Shown piece by piece: positions 1 to 8,746 of a stretch of 64,000 nt of DNA. Where the stretch lies: assembly GCA_964397015.1 (NCBI GenBank), contig CAYNHL010000004.1, forward strand, positions 1 through 64,000. The letters run 5' to 3'. The stretch comes from MADRE2 sp964397015 (GTDB lineage Bacteria > Desulfobacterota > Desulfobacteria > Desulfobacterales > Desulfobacteraceae). The notes below the pieces were generated by a model. That model worked only from the letters and a program-made list of their open reading frames with translations. It ran no database searches and was not told the origin of the DNA. Each line of letters opens with the position of its first letter. The stretch's first letter is position 1. A program made the position numbers and the translations under genes.

Positions 1-96
1 TAAGCCAATAAGCCAAGCCTGACCCCGTTTTGCTTTCGGCTTTACAATTTCGGACTTTTCTGCAAAAAAGGGGGGCAGAAGTCTGCTGCTTTCGGT

Positions 97-138
97 CTGA
101 GTCAACTTTTCCCGGCACGATGACAGGATTTGACTCAG
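97..138. promoter_or_regulatory. Inverted repeat upstream of rhomboid gene
   Basis: CTGAGTCAA (97-105) and TTGACTCAG (130-138) are perfect 9-bp arms around a 24-nt spacer, ending about 60 bp before the rhomboid start. It could be an operator with two half-sites or a leader hairpin. No T-run follows, so it is not a typical terminator. Nothing else is recognisable in positions 1-198. Confidence 0.4.
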
Positions 139-198
139 CCTGTTTAATATGTTGAGATTTTATTGTTGAATCATGGACGAGTGTAAAGGAAAGATACC

Positions 199-1662
199 AT
201 GGTAATAATTCCCATAACCAGATCGATCAACTGGAAAAACCCGCCGGTTGCAACCATTGGACTTGTCCTGCTCAACATATTTGTGTTTTTCACCTTCCAG
301 CTCGATGATGGCGCTGAATACAGCAGGGCCAGGGCTTTTTATTTTGAATCCGGGCTGGCTCTTATCGAGGTTACGCATTTTGTTGAACATCTTGAACAGA
401 CAGAGCCTTCTTTATCCCTGCCGTCAAAGCCCCTGACGCAAAAACAGATAGAGAAATACTGCCTGAAGATGCAGGATGACTCGAAATTCATGGCAGCCCT
501 GTCCGACGGACGGGTGATAAAGCATGCGGATGCGGAATACGATAAGTGGAGAAAGCTGAAAAACACCTATGAAGGCATGATGGCAGAAATTACCTCCATG
601 CGTTTCGGATACAGGCCGGCATCTCCCAGTGTGACCGGGCTTTTTACTCATATGTTCCTTCACGGCGGCATCGGGCATCTGGTCGGGAACATGATTTTTT
701 TATGGATTGTCGGGTGTATTCTTGAAATCGGTTGCGGGAGGATGCTTTACCTGGCTTCTTACCTGGTCTCCGGGGTTGTCGCAGCCCTTGTTTTCGGTTT
801 TATCGATGCAGGCCTCCAGCCGCTTATCGGAGCATCAGGCGCTATTTCCGGTTTGATGGGCATGCTGTCGGTCCTGTATGGGAAAAAGCGTGTCAACGTT
901 TTTTATTCTCTGGGGTTTTATTTTGATTATATTACCATAAGGGCCATTGTCCTTTTGCCCCTGTGGATTGGGAACGAGCTTATACAGCTGTATTTCGGGT
1001 CCGGTGGCAATATCGCATACATGGCCCATGTAGGAGGTCTTGTCGCAGGTGGAATCTGTGCGGTTATCCTGTTGAAAATTCCCAATGCCGTGTCCCATGA
1101 TATTTTTGAGCCGCCGAAAGAGAATTCTGTCCAGAAGCAGATTGAAGAAGCTCTTGAATGCATGTCGAAGCTTGATCTGGAAAAAAGCCTTGCCATTCTT
1201 GAATCGGTCCTGGCAAAAGAGCCGGGCAGCCGGATCGCCCTGCGCCATTTGTTCACTGTGCTTCAGCAGCACCCTGACAGCAGGAAGATCCACGCCCGGG
1301 CCGGAGAATTGATACTGGAATACCTGTCTGATCCTGCATCCCGTGAATTTGCGTTGTACGTGTATGAGCAGTACCGCCGCTGTGCGGATTCGGTCAGGCT
1401 GCCTCCACAGGTCCTGGTCAGGATCGGCCTGGCATATTGCAGGCAGTCAGACGGGGTTGACCATGCGGCGAGGATTTTCATGGCCGTTTACAAGCGTGCA
1501 CCCGGAACCAGTGGTATGCCTGCGCTGCTGATTGCCCTTTCCGACAGGTACAAAAAGATGGGAAATCAGGAAAAACACACGCGTTGCCAAAAGATGCTCT
1601 TGTCAAGGTATCCGGCCTCCATGGAGGCCGACCGGGTTCGGCAGTCGCTGCCGCCAGCTTAA
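199..1662 (+). CDS. Rhomboid family intramembrane serine protease with C-terminal TPR-like domain
   Basis: Intramembrane serine protease expected to cleave transmembrane substrates in the inner membrane. The rhomboid signature is clear: HGGIGHLVGN at residues 155-164, the catalytic serine in GASG (Ser213) and the catalytic histidine in AHVGG (His277). The first membrane helix (about 17-33) is separated from the core by a charged insertion of about 110 residues. After residue 300 the protein is soluble and looks like helical TPR repeats, giving 487 residues against roughly 200-280 for a minimal rhomboid. The ATG at 199 follows GGAAAG. Its last 4 bases overlap the stop of the convergent gene, whose C-terminal domain looks related. 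Substrate unknown. Confidence 0.85.
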   Translation: MVIIPITRSINWKNPPVATIGLVLLNIFVFFTFQLDDGAEYSRARAFYFESGLALIEVTHFVEHLEQTEPSLSLPSKPLTQKQIEKYCLKMQDDSKFMAALSDGRVIKHADAEYDKWRKLKNTYEGMMAEITSMRFGYRPASPSVTGLFTHMFLHGGIGHLVGNMIFLWIVGCILEIGCGRMLYLASYLVSGVVAALVFGFIDAGLQPLIGASGAISGLMGMLSVLYGKKRVNVFYSLGFYFDYITIRAIVLLPLWIGNELIQLYFGSGGNIAYMAHVGGLVAGGICAVILLKIPNAVSHDIFEPPKENSVQKQIEEALECMSKLDLEKSLAILESVLAKEPGSRIALRHLFTVLQQHPDSRKIHARAGELILEYLSDPASREFALYVYEQYRRCADSVRLPPQVLVRIGLAYCRQSDGVDHAARIFMAVYKRAPGTSGMPALLIALSDRYKKMGNQEKHTRCQKMLLSRYPASMEADRVRQSLPPA

Positions 1663-3098
1663 AAAGACAGTTTTTTCATGTAGTTGTTTACAAAAGGAAC
1701 CATGTGGTGGTCCGGGTATTTTTTCAAAAGAGCCTTCAGGATCTTTGCCGCCTTTTCAGGCTGGGACAGGTTTTCGTTGAAGATTTCAGCAGCCCTGAAA
1801 TAGGCGGTGGCAGCCATGGGATCGGCGGGATAGCCTTGAATAAACCGCTGGTAGGCACGGATGGCGCTTTTATATTGCCCGGTACCTTTCAGCCAGGCCC
1901 CGAGCTTGATCAGTGCGGGCGATGACGGCATGAAATCGGGTTTGGCCCGCATGCAGTCGGTGAACAGGCTTATGGCCCTGGTTTTGTCACCGGATGAAAC
2001 CAGAAGATCAAGATACGTTTTACCATGTTCTGCAAGCCCGGTGTTTTTTTTCTTTATTGCCAGCAGTTTGCTGTATCGGTCATGGACAGGCAGCGTCCAG
2101 CTGTCTTTATCCTCATTGAAGTCTTCTTCAAGCCGGGTGAGTGCCTGGTCGAATTTTCCATCTTTCAGGTGCATGTCAATTACTGCCAGCAGGGCCTGCT
2201 TGGGGTCTGCCGGGGCAGTGCCGGCTTCAGGGGCGTTTTGGGAAAAATCGTCAAACTCGATTTCATACCCGATCTCCCGGTGGTACTGGAGCAGTACGTA
2301 TCCCATCAGGTGATAGGATATCAGCGTATATACATTCTTGAAAAAACTTACCAGCATTGGTGCGGCTGCTGCGGGAAGGAAAGGAAAGATGAAATGGAAC
2401 AGGGCGCCGGGTGCCAGGAGCAGCAGGAACAAAAAAAAGTATAACAGCCAGTATCCCTTGCCGATCCTGATGGCCAGCCGCGTGAACAAAAAGGGGTTGA
2501 GGGCCTGCATAAGGCTGCCGGTCGTCACCAGCAGGATGATCATGGCCGGCAGGAAAGCGATAAGGAAAACAATGATAATTGTCCCTGCAATAAGTCCCAG
2601 CCTGCTTGCAACAAACCCGAACACGACAAACAGGACGATATAAAGCCCAAGCTGTTTGAATACCAGTCCAAAGTTTTCAGACAAGGTGCCGGAAGACAGG
2701 GCGGGCGGCGTCAATTTTCCCTTTGCGGTTTCCTGGAGCGCTTCAAATGAGTATTTCAACCAGACAGCCCACAGCAAAAACCGGGCAAGCAGACCAAACA
2801 GTCCAGGTCCGCTGAAAATCCATGCGGCTATGGAAAGAAGGATGTTGAGAACCAGGGGTCTTGTTGAAAAAGGATAGGCAAAAAAGGACGGGAACCGGTT
2901 CCAGAAAGGTTTGACCAGGCTTTCTGCACCTATCCAGTCGGCTTCCCGGTTGCACCTGGGACAAAGGTAAATATTTTTTTTGGTGCCGTACTGGTTGATT
3001 TCCCTGCGGACAATACAGCTGCCGCACAGGAGAGTGTCACATTCCCGGCAGTCAAATTCGGCCGGTACACTGGGATGATAGGTGCAGAAGGTTTCCAT
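1659..3098 (-). CDS. B-box zinc-finger membrane protein with TPR-like C-terminus
   Basis: Function unknown. The N-terminus (1-55) carries paired Cys/His motifs (CTYHP, CRECDTLLC, CPRC) of the B-box zinc-finger type often seen joined to bacterial membrane domains. Residues about 75-275 hold several hydrophobic helices of the kind found in DUF4013-like integral membrane proteins. From about 290 to the end it is a TPR-like helical domain (for example the repeat unit near GQYKSAIRAYQRFIQGYP). The gene converges on the rhomboid gene, and the two products end in similar helical repeats, so they may act on the same membrane process; that is inference from arrangement only. Confidence 0.6.
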   Translation of the reverse strand: METFCTYHPSVPAEFDCRECDTLLCGSCIVRREINQYGTKKNIYLCPRCNREADWIGAESLVKPFWNRFPSFFAYPFSTRPLVLNILLSIAAWIFSGPGLFGLLARFLLWAVWLKYSFEALQETAKGKLTPPALSSGTLSENFGLVFKQLGLYIVLFVVFGFVASRLGLIAGTIIIVFLIAFLPAMIILLVTTGSLMQALNPFLFTRLAIRIGKGYWLLYFFLFLLLLAPGALFHFIFPFLPAAAAPMLVSFFKNVYTLISYHLMGYVLLQYHREIGYEIEFDDFSQNAPEAGTAPADPKQALLAVIDMHLKDGKFDQALTRLEEDFNEDKDSWTLPVHDRYSKLLAIKKKNTGLAEHGKTYLDLLVSSGDKTRAISLFTDCMRAKPDFMPSSPALIKLGAWLKGTGQYKSAIRAYQRFIQGYPADPMAATAYFRAAEIFNENLSQPEKAAKILKALLKKYPDHHMVPFVNNYMKKLSF

Positions 3099-3134
3099 GG
3101 TTTTATATTATACAGTCAATCATGATATTCTAAA

Positions 3135-3962
3135 TCAGGCCGGTTCTGTGCTGTGGGAAAACATATGAACATCCCGCTGCGGATATGGTATGGTGATCCC
3201 GTTTTTGTCAAATTCGATTTTAATCTGTTCAATCAGGTCGAAATACACTCCCCAGTAATCCGATGTCTTCACCCAGGGCCTGATATTGAGGTTTACGCTG
3301 CTGTCTGCCAGGGCAGCCACAGTGATCTGAGGAGCCGGATCTTTGAGTAACCGGTCTTCTGCCGCCAGGATTTTTTCAAGAATCGCCCGGGCTGACCTTA
3401 TATCATCGTCATAGCTGATACCGACAACCAGGTCTACTCTTCGGGTATCATTTGCAGTGACGTTTGTGATAACAGCGTTGGCTACACTGCTGTTGGGTGC
3501 AAAAATTTTCTGGTTGTCCGGGGAATGCAAGATGGTATTGAAAATGGAAATCTGCTGAACCGTGCCGCTGACGCCGGCTGCATTGATATAGTCACCTGCT
3601 TTGAAGGGTTTGAACAGGATCAGCATGATGCCGGAGGCAAAATTGGAAAGAGAATCCTTGAGTGCCAGGCCGACGGCAAGGCCGGCAGCAGCGAAGATGG
3701 TAAGCAGGGATGCCGTGTTGATCCCGATTTGCCCTAAAGCGGCAATGATCACCACGGCAAACAGGATAAAAAAGATTACACTTTCCAGAAATCCTATCAG
3801 GGCAGCGTCTGCCTGCTTTTTTTTCAATGTATACAGCATAAGCCCGGTGATTTTTCTGGCCAGCCATTTTCCGACAAGGATAATAACTAAAGCGGCCAGT
3901 ATATTTGGTAAGTGCAAAGTTATCCAGTCCAGGGCAAAACCGATGTATGAAACAAAATCCAT
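3135..3962 (-). CDS. Small-conductance mechanosensitive channel (MscS family)
   Basis: Predicted tension-gated inner-membrane channel that releases solutes on hypo-osmotic shock. At 275 residues it has the classical compact MscS size: three hydrophobic segments within about 1-125, a pore-lining glycine/alanine-rich helix (FAAAGLAVGLALKDSLSNFA) and the beta domain motif FKAGDYINAAGVSGTVQQI. The C-terminal alpha/beta domain ends with the typical IPYPQRDVH. A second, divergent MscS paralog lies at 33272-34180. The gene has its own upstream space and is not evidently in an operon. Confidence 0.9.
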   Translation of the reverse strand: MDFVSYIGFALDWITLHLPNILAALVIILVGKWLARKITGLMLYTLKKKQADAALIGFLESVIFFILFAVVIIAALGQIGINTASLLTIFAAAGLAVGLALKDSLSNFASGIMLILFKPFKAGDYINAAGVSGTVQQISIFNTILHSPDNQKIFAPNSSVANAVITNVTANDTRRVDLVVGISYDDDIRSARAILEKILAAEDRLLKDPAPQITVAALADSSVNLNIRPWVKTSDYWGVYFDLIEQIKIEFDKNGITIPYPQRDVHMFSHSTEPA

Positions 3963-4072
3963 GGTGTGTCTCCTGATTTTTATAAATTACGAAGCTGCCG
4001 GCACTCAATAAATCATATCCATGGGCCAGGTGCAAGTGTGTTTTTTGGCTTGACTTTTGGAAGGATACGTGA

Positions 4073-4087
4073 GTAAGTGTTACTTAC
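4073..4087. promoter_or_regulatory. Palindrome upstream of tetR (candidate operator)
   Basis: GTAAGT-GTT-ACTTAC, a perfect 6-bp inverted repeat, lies 50 bp before the TetR start and about 18 bp downstream of a TTGACT hexamer (4050-4055). Position and symmetry fit an operator for the adjacent TetR regulator (autoregulation), but this is inferred only from placement. Confidence 0.45.
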
Positions 4088-4136
4088 CTGACAGAATGCA
4101 GGAGATATCAAAAGCACTCATAGCGCAGGAGTAGCG

Positions 4137-4730
4137 ATGCGGCATGAACGAAAAACAAATCCCCCGGGGCGGGTCAGGATAATGCAGTCTTTGTCCGGAC
4201 TGATGGCAAAAAAAGATTTTCATTCCATCACAACTGCCGAGATAGCCAGGAATGCAGGAGTGACCGAGGGACTGATCTATAAATATTTTTCAGATAAAAA
4301 AGACCTGTTGTACCAGGTTTTAAAGGAACATTTCGAGCTGTTTCAAAAAAAGGTGGAATTGAAGATCAGCCAGGCACCAACCTGTACCGGCAAGATCGAG
4401 GTAATCATCCACACGAGTCTTGAAAGTTATGCTGCCAACAGGGTTTTTTCAAGGATATTGCTGCTCGAAGTCAGAAATTCCAGTGATTTTTTCAAAAGCA
4501 GTGCCTATAAGATGGTCCGGGCATACTCCAGGACAATACTGACCATAATCGAACAGGGGATTCAAAAGGGCGAATTGAAACCTGACACTGACCCGGTAAT
4601 TCTCAGAAAGGTGATCCTGGGCGCCATCGAGCATGCCTGCCTCGGCGAGATTATTTTTGGCCGGGAGCTGGATATAAACGAGGTGTCACGGGGAATTTCA
4701 ACCATTATTTTTCAAGGGGTGAAGGTATGA
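4137..4730 (+). CDS. TetR/AcrR family transcriptional regulator
   Basis: Repressor-type DNA-binding protein of 197 residues. The N-terminal helix-turn-helix is recognisable as ITTAEIARNAGVTEGLIYKYF (about residues 31-51), followed by a variable all-helical ligand domain. AGGAG precedes the ATG. Its stop overlaps the start of the ADP-forming acyl-CoA synthetase gene (ATGA), so the two are translationally coupled, and it probably controls acyl-CoA synthesis. TetR proteins in such settings commonly sense acyl-CoA esters; the ligand here is unknown. Confidence 0.88.
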   Translation: MRHERKTNPPGRVRIMQSLSGLMAKKDFHSITTAEIARNAGVTEGLIYKYFSDKKDLLYQVLKEHFELFQKKVELKISQAPTCTGKIEVIIHTSLESYAANRVFSRILLLEVRNSSDFFKSSAYKMVRAYSRTILTIIEQGIQKGELKPDTDPVILRKVILGAIEHACLGEIIFGRELDINEVSRGISTIIFQGVKV

Positions 4731-6943
4731 AACATACGGCGAAGGCCGGTGCTGATACAGAAAAGATACTCGAGGACAGCATAAGGTCCGGCAGGTTTGA
4801 AATTCTTGAAGACAACGCCAAGCTCATATTGGCCGAGTTCGGTATTCCGGTTGTGAAAGATATTCGTGTCCGGACACCTGAACAGGCTGTAGAAACTGCA
4901 GTTTCACTGGGTTTTCCCGTGGTCATCAAGGGGATTGCCCCCGGTTTGAAGCATAAAACAGAATCAGGTATGGTGAAAACAGGGATTACTGATAGTGAGG
5001 GGGTAAGGAATGCCATCGAGGCTATGCTTTCAGAATGCCTGGACCGGGAACTATCATTTCTGGTACAGCCGCAGATTCCCGGAAGGCGGGAGTTTGTTGC
5101 AGGTATGTTCAAAGATCCAGGATTTGGTCCGGTGATAATGTTCGGGCTGGGCGGCATCTATGCAGAAGCCTTGAACGACACTGCTTTTAAAATAGCACCT
5201 GTTGACGATGTGGACATGGACGACATGTTTGACCAGCTGATGTCCAAATCCCTGCTGGGTGATTTCAGGGGAGAAAAAGCGGTGGATATGCCGAGGCTCA
5301 GGCAGATTTTAAAGGGACTTTCCGACCTTGCCATGGCCTGTCCACAAATCAGGGAAATAGACATCAACCCGGTGATCATAGATCCTGACGGCTCGCCCGT
5401 AGCAGTGGATGCCCTGATACTGACACAGCAGGACCAGGTACAGCCCATGGACAAGCCGGCAGTGGATCCCTCCTTTATCCGGCCCTGTTTTTATCCAAAA
5501 TCCATAGCATTTGTCGGCGCGTCCGCCAGCGCGGGGAAATGGGGTCACATGCTGCTCACCAATACGTTGAGCAGAAATTACAGGGGCAGGATATTTTTTG
5601 TCAATCCCAAAACCCGGGTGATAGCCGGGAAAAAGGTATACAGCTCAATTGCCGATATTGATTCAGATATCGATCTGGCAGTGGTCACAATTCCCGCCAA
5701 CAGGGTCATTGATCTGATCCCGGAACTGGCCGCGAAAAACACAAGGGGCATGCTGGTCATAACTTCGGGTTTCAAAGAAACCGGAGCAGCCGGGGAAAAA
5801 ATGGAGAAGGAACTGGTAATGGCCGCATCTGACGCTGGTGTCCTGGTTTTAGGGCCCAACACCATGGGTATCTGCAACCCCCATATCGATTTTTTTTGTT
5901 CAGGAGTGCACGTGTATCCGCGTCCCGGTTCCACCGCCCTTGTATGCCAGTCCGGGAATATGGGCACCCAGCTTCTGGCATTTGCAGAAAAACAGGATAT
6001 CGGCATCAGGGCGTTTTCAGGCTCGGGCAACGAGGCCATGGTAACCATCGAAGATTACATGGAGGCCTTTGAAGCGGATGACTTGACCCGGACAGTGGTT
6101 CTTTATATCGAGAGCATCAAGAACGGCAGCAGGTTTTTTGCCAGCGCTTCCAGGGTGTCGAAGAAAAAACCGGTGGTCGTGTTGAAGGGGGGGCGCACAA
6201 CCCAGGGGACCAGGGCGGCTGCAAGTCATACCGGTGCCATGGCTACAGATGGAAGGGTTTTTGATGCAGCCTGCCGCCAGGCCGGGATTGTCCAGGTAGG
6301 GCAGCCCATGGCATTGCTGGACCTGTCAGCGGTGTTTTCATCCCTTCCCCTGCCAAAGGGTAACCGGGTGGCCGTCATGACCCTGGGAGGCGGATGGGGA
6401 GTGATAACAACCGACCTGTGCGAGGAAAACAACCTGGCAGTGCCCCGGCTGCCGGATAAAGTTGTCCGGGAGCTTGACAGGATACTGCCGGATTACTGGA
6501 GCCGGGGGAACCCGGTGGATATCGTGGGAGAGAACGATCCATCCATTCCGTTGAAATGCGTTGAAACCCTGTTGCAGTGGGACCAGTGCGATGCTGTGAT
6601 TCACCTGGGAATTCACGGAAAACGGATACTGGCCAACCGGATGATCGATTCCATAGCGCTTACGGACCCGGCCTACACGGACCAGGATATTGAAGCGGCC
6701 CGCGGGGCCATCGACCAAGTGGAAAAAACATATATCCAGGAAGTGATAACCCTGATTGAAACTTATAAAAAGCCGGTGCTCGGAGTGAGTCTGATGACAG
6801 ATGAAACAACCCGCACCCTCTACCGGAAACCGGGCAGTGATTACAAGGCTGTTTTTTTTCCGACACCGGAACGGGCGGTGCAGGCACTTGAAAAAATGGT
6901 TTTTTACAACCAATGGCTTGAAATGCACGGCACCGGTCAATGA
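4727..6943 (+). CDS. Acetyl/acyl-CoA synthetase, ADP-forming (fused beta-alpha)
   Basis: Predicted to catalyse acyl-CoA + ADP + Pi = acid + CoA + ATP, either conserving energy from acyl-CoA or activating organic acids in the cytoplasm. It is a 738-residue fusion: N-terminal ATP-grasp domain (about 20-235, with PVVIKGIAPGLKHKTESGMV and the EIDINP motif), then a CoA-binding Rossmann domain (FVGASASAGKWG, near 262) and succinyl-CoA-ligase-like domains. The conserved SHTGA histidine, which takes part in phosphoryl transfer in this family, is present near residue 503. The beta-first order distinguishes it from alpha-beta fusions. Substrate is not predictable; aryl-CoA specificity is possible given the rest of the window but unproven. 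Confidence 0.85.
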   Translation: MKHTAKAGADTEKILEDSIRSGRFEILEDNAKLILAEFGIPVVKDIRVRTPEQAVETAVSLGFPVVIKGIAPGLKHKTESGMVKTGITDSEGVRNAIEAMLSECLDRELSFLVQPQIPGRREFVAGMFKDPGFGPVIMFGLGGIYAEALNDTAFKIAPVDDVDMDDMFDQLMSKSLLGDFRGEKAVDMPRLRQILKGLSDLAMACPQIREIDINPVIIDPDGSPVAVDALILTQQDQVQPMDKPAVDPSFIRPCFYPKSIAFVGASASAGKWGHMLLTNTLSRNYRGRIFFVNPKTRVIAGKKVYSSIADIDSDIDLAVVTIPANRVIDLIPELAAKNTRGMLVITSGFKETGAAGEKMEKELVMAASDAGVLVLGPNTMGICNPHIDFFCSGVHVYPRPGSTALVCQSGNMGTQLLAFAEKQDIGIRAFSGSGNEAMVTIEDYMEAFEADDLTRTVVLYIESIKNGSRFFASASRVSKKKPVVVLKGGRTTQGTRAAASHTGAMATDGRVFDAACRQAGIVQVGQPMALLDLSAVFSSLPLPKGNRVAVMTLGGGWGVITTDLCEENNLAVPRLPDKVVRELDRILPDYWSRGNPVDIVGENDPSIPLKCVETLLQWDQCDAVIHLGIHGKRILANRMIDSIALTDPAYTDQDIEAARGAIDQVEKTYIQEVITLIETYKKPVLGVSLMTDETTRTLYRKPGSDYKAVFFPTPERAVQALEKMVFYNQWLEMHGTGQ

Positions 6944-7025
6944 TATCCGCGGCTTTGTACTTGTGATATGTCACGATAACTGGTATGCAGGATAAATAAT
7001 ATCAACAGACGTCGGGAGATACATT

Positions 7026-7817
7026 ATGGAATCAAAGGTAACCACATCGACCTTGATGAAAATGAAGAAGGAAAAGAAAAAAATCGTTGCGTTGACGGCA
7101 TATGATTTTCCCTTTGCCCAAATACTTGACAGCGAAGGCGTTGATATGGTGCTGGTGGGAGATTCTTTGGGGATGGTGGTGCAGGGCAAGGAAAACACGC
7201 TGCCGGTTACCATGGATGAGGCGGTTTACCATACTTCCATGGTGTCACGGGCCTGTAAACGTGCCATGGTGATCGGAGACATGCCGTTCATGTCTTACCA
7301 GGGCGCAGTGGACAGTGCTGTTGAAAATGCCGGGAGGTTCCTCAAACAAGCCGGTGCGGCTGCGGTCAAACTCGAAGGCGGTGCGGATGTATGCCCGGTG
7401 ATAAACGCCCTGGCCAGGGCCGGTATCCCTGTGCAGGCCCATATCGGCCTGACCCCTCAGTCCGTCCACCAGATGGGTGGATTCAAGGTCCAGCGGGATG
7501 AAACCCGTCTGCTCAAAGATGCAAAGGATGTCCAGGAGGCTGGTGCCTTCTCGGTTGTACTCGAAGGCATTCCATCGATTATCGCCGGCAGGATCACCCG
7601 GGAACTGGCTATCCCGACCATAGGTATCGGTGCCGGGCCCGATTGTGACGGTCAGATACTGGTGCTGCATGACATGCTGGGCATCAATGACCGGCATCTG
7701 CCCAAATTTGTAAAGCAGTACGCCCGTCTCTCGAACGTGGCCAGGGACGGAGTCAAGGCATATATCGACGAGGTGCAGCAGGGGACATTTCCCGCTTCAG
7801 CTCATGAATATCACTGA
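7026..7817 (+). CDS. panB: 3-methyl-2-oxobutanoate hydroxymethyltransferase
   Basis: Transfers a hydroxymethyl group from 5,10-methylene-tetrahydrofolate to 2-oxoisovalerate to give ketopantoate, the first committed step of pantothenate/CoA synthesis. The 263 residues match the family length. Typical motifs include ALTAYDFPFAQ, VGDSLGMVVQG (substrate/Mg site), VKLEGG, HIGLTPQS and IGIGAGPDCDGQ. GGGAG lies just before the ATG. The following DUF2520 gene starts 14 bp before this stop, indicating an operon and a likely shared pathway. Confidence 0.96.
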   Translation: MESKVTTSTLMKMKKEKKKIVALTAYDFPFAQILDSEGVDMVLVGDSLGMVVQGKENTLPVTMDEAVYHTSMVSRACKRAMVIGDMPFMSYQGAVDSAVENAGRFLKQAGAAAVKLEGGADVCPVINALARAGIPVQAHIGLTPQSVHQMGGFKVQRDETRLLKDAKDVQEAGAFSVVLEGIPSIIAGRITRELAIPTIGIGAGPDCDGQILVLHDMLGINDRHLPKFVKQYARLSNVARDGVKAYIDEVQQGTFPASAHEYH

Positions 7818-8712
7818 GATGGGTACCATGGAAAGTAGCCCCTTGTTTACCATAATCGGCTGCGGCAGGGTGGGAGTCTCACTGGCCGCATTTCTTTCAA
7901 AGGCAGGATACAGGCCGTCCGGGTTTTTCAGCAGGAGTGCCCAATCTGCTCAAAACGCCTGCAGTGCCGCTGGTGAAGGACAGGTATTTTCTTCAGCCAT
8001 TGAAGCTGTGAGAGCTTCGACACTGGTATTCATCGCCACACCGGATCTTGTAATCGAACCGGTATGCACCCAGATTGCAGCAGACAAGGCCTTTCGCGAT
8101 AGTCATTGTGTCTTTCACCTGAGCGGGGCCCTCTCCTCGGATATTCTTGCCGCCGCCCGCAGGCAGGGAGCCGCTGCAGGGTCAATCCATCCGCTACAGA
8201 GTTTTCTTCCATACCGGACCGGTCAAACCTCCCCATTTTCAGGGATCAATATTTCGGTCGAGGGCGATAAAGATGCCATCGCACAGGGACGACAGATTAT
8301 AAAAGACCTGGGCGGCCGGCACGTTACCATTCCCACCCATGCCAAAACCCTTTATCATGCAGCCGCAGTGGTGGCTTCCAATTACCTGGTCACCCTGGAA
8401 CATATGGCTGTAGAGCTTCTTAAAAAGGCGGATCTATCCTCAAAAGAGGCTTTTGAAATGCTTGAACCACTTATCAGGGGAACTCTTGAAAATATTTCAA
8501 AACAGGGAACGATTGCGGCGCTGACCGGCCCGGTGGCCAGGGGAGATACCCGGGTGGTGTCCAGTCACATGGAAGATATTGAAAAAGCCATACCCGGGTG
8601 CCTGGAGTTTTACAGGATGATGGGGCGCTATACCCTGGAACTTGCACAAAAAAGAGGCGACATCAGTCCAGGGGCAGTCCTGGAGCTGGAATCCCTTCTT
8701 AAAGATCCCTGA
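7804..8712 (+). CDS. Rossmann-fold DUF2520 protein, possible ketopantoate reductase analogue
   Basis: NAD(P)-binding protein of about 300 residues. The dinucleotide motif GCGRVGVSLAAFLSKAGY lies near the N-terminus, followed by a Rossmann-like domain to about 150 (VFHLSGALSSDIL) and a helical C-terminal DUF2520 domain beginning around GRHVTIPTHAKTLYHAAAV. This layout resembles 6-phosphogluconate dehydrogenase/PanE-like reductases. No panE or panC is seen in the window; overlap with panB suggests it could perform ketopantoate reduction, but the biochemical role of DUF2520 proteins is not settled. The ATG at 7828 follows GAGATGGG and is an alternative start. Confidence 0.75.
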   Translation: MNITEMGTMESSPLFTIIGCGRVGVSLAAFLSKAGYRPSGFFSRSAQSAQNACSAAGEGQVFSSAIEAVRASTLVFIATPDLVIEPVCTQIAADKAFRDSHCVFHLSGALSSDILAAARRQGAAAGSIHPLQSFLPYRTGQTSPFSGINISVEGDKDAIAQGRQIIKDLGGRHVTIPTHAKTLYHAAAVVASNYLVTLEHMAVELLKKADLSSKEAFEMLEPLIRGTLENISKQGTIAALTGPVARGDTRVVSSHMEDIEKAIPGCLEFYRMMGRYTLELAQKRGDISPGAVLELESLLKDP

Positions 8713-8746
8713 TCCCGGAAACCCTTGTCTAAAAAATGGCGGAATT

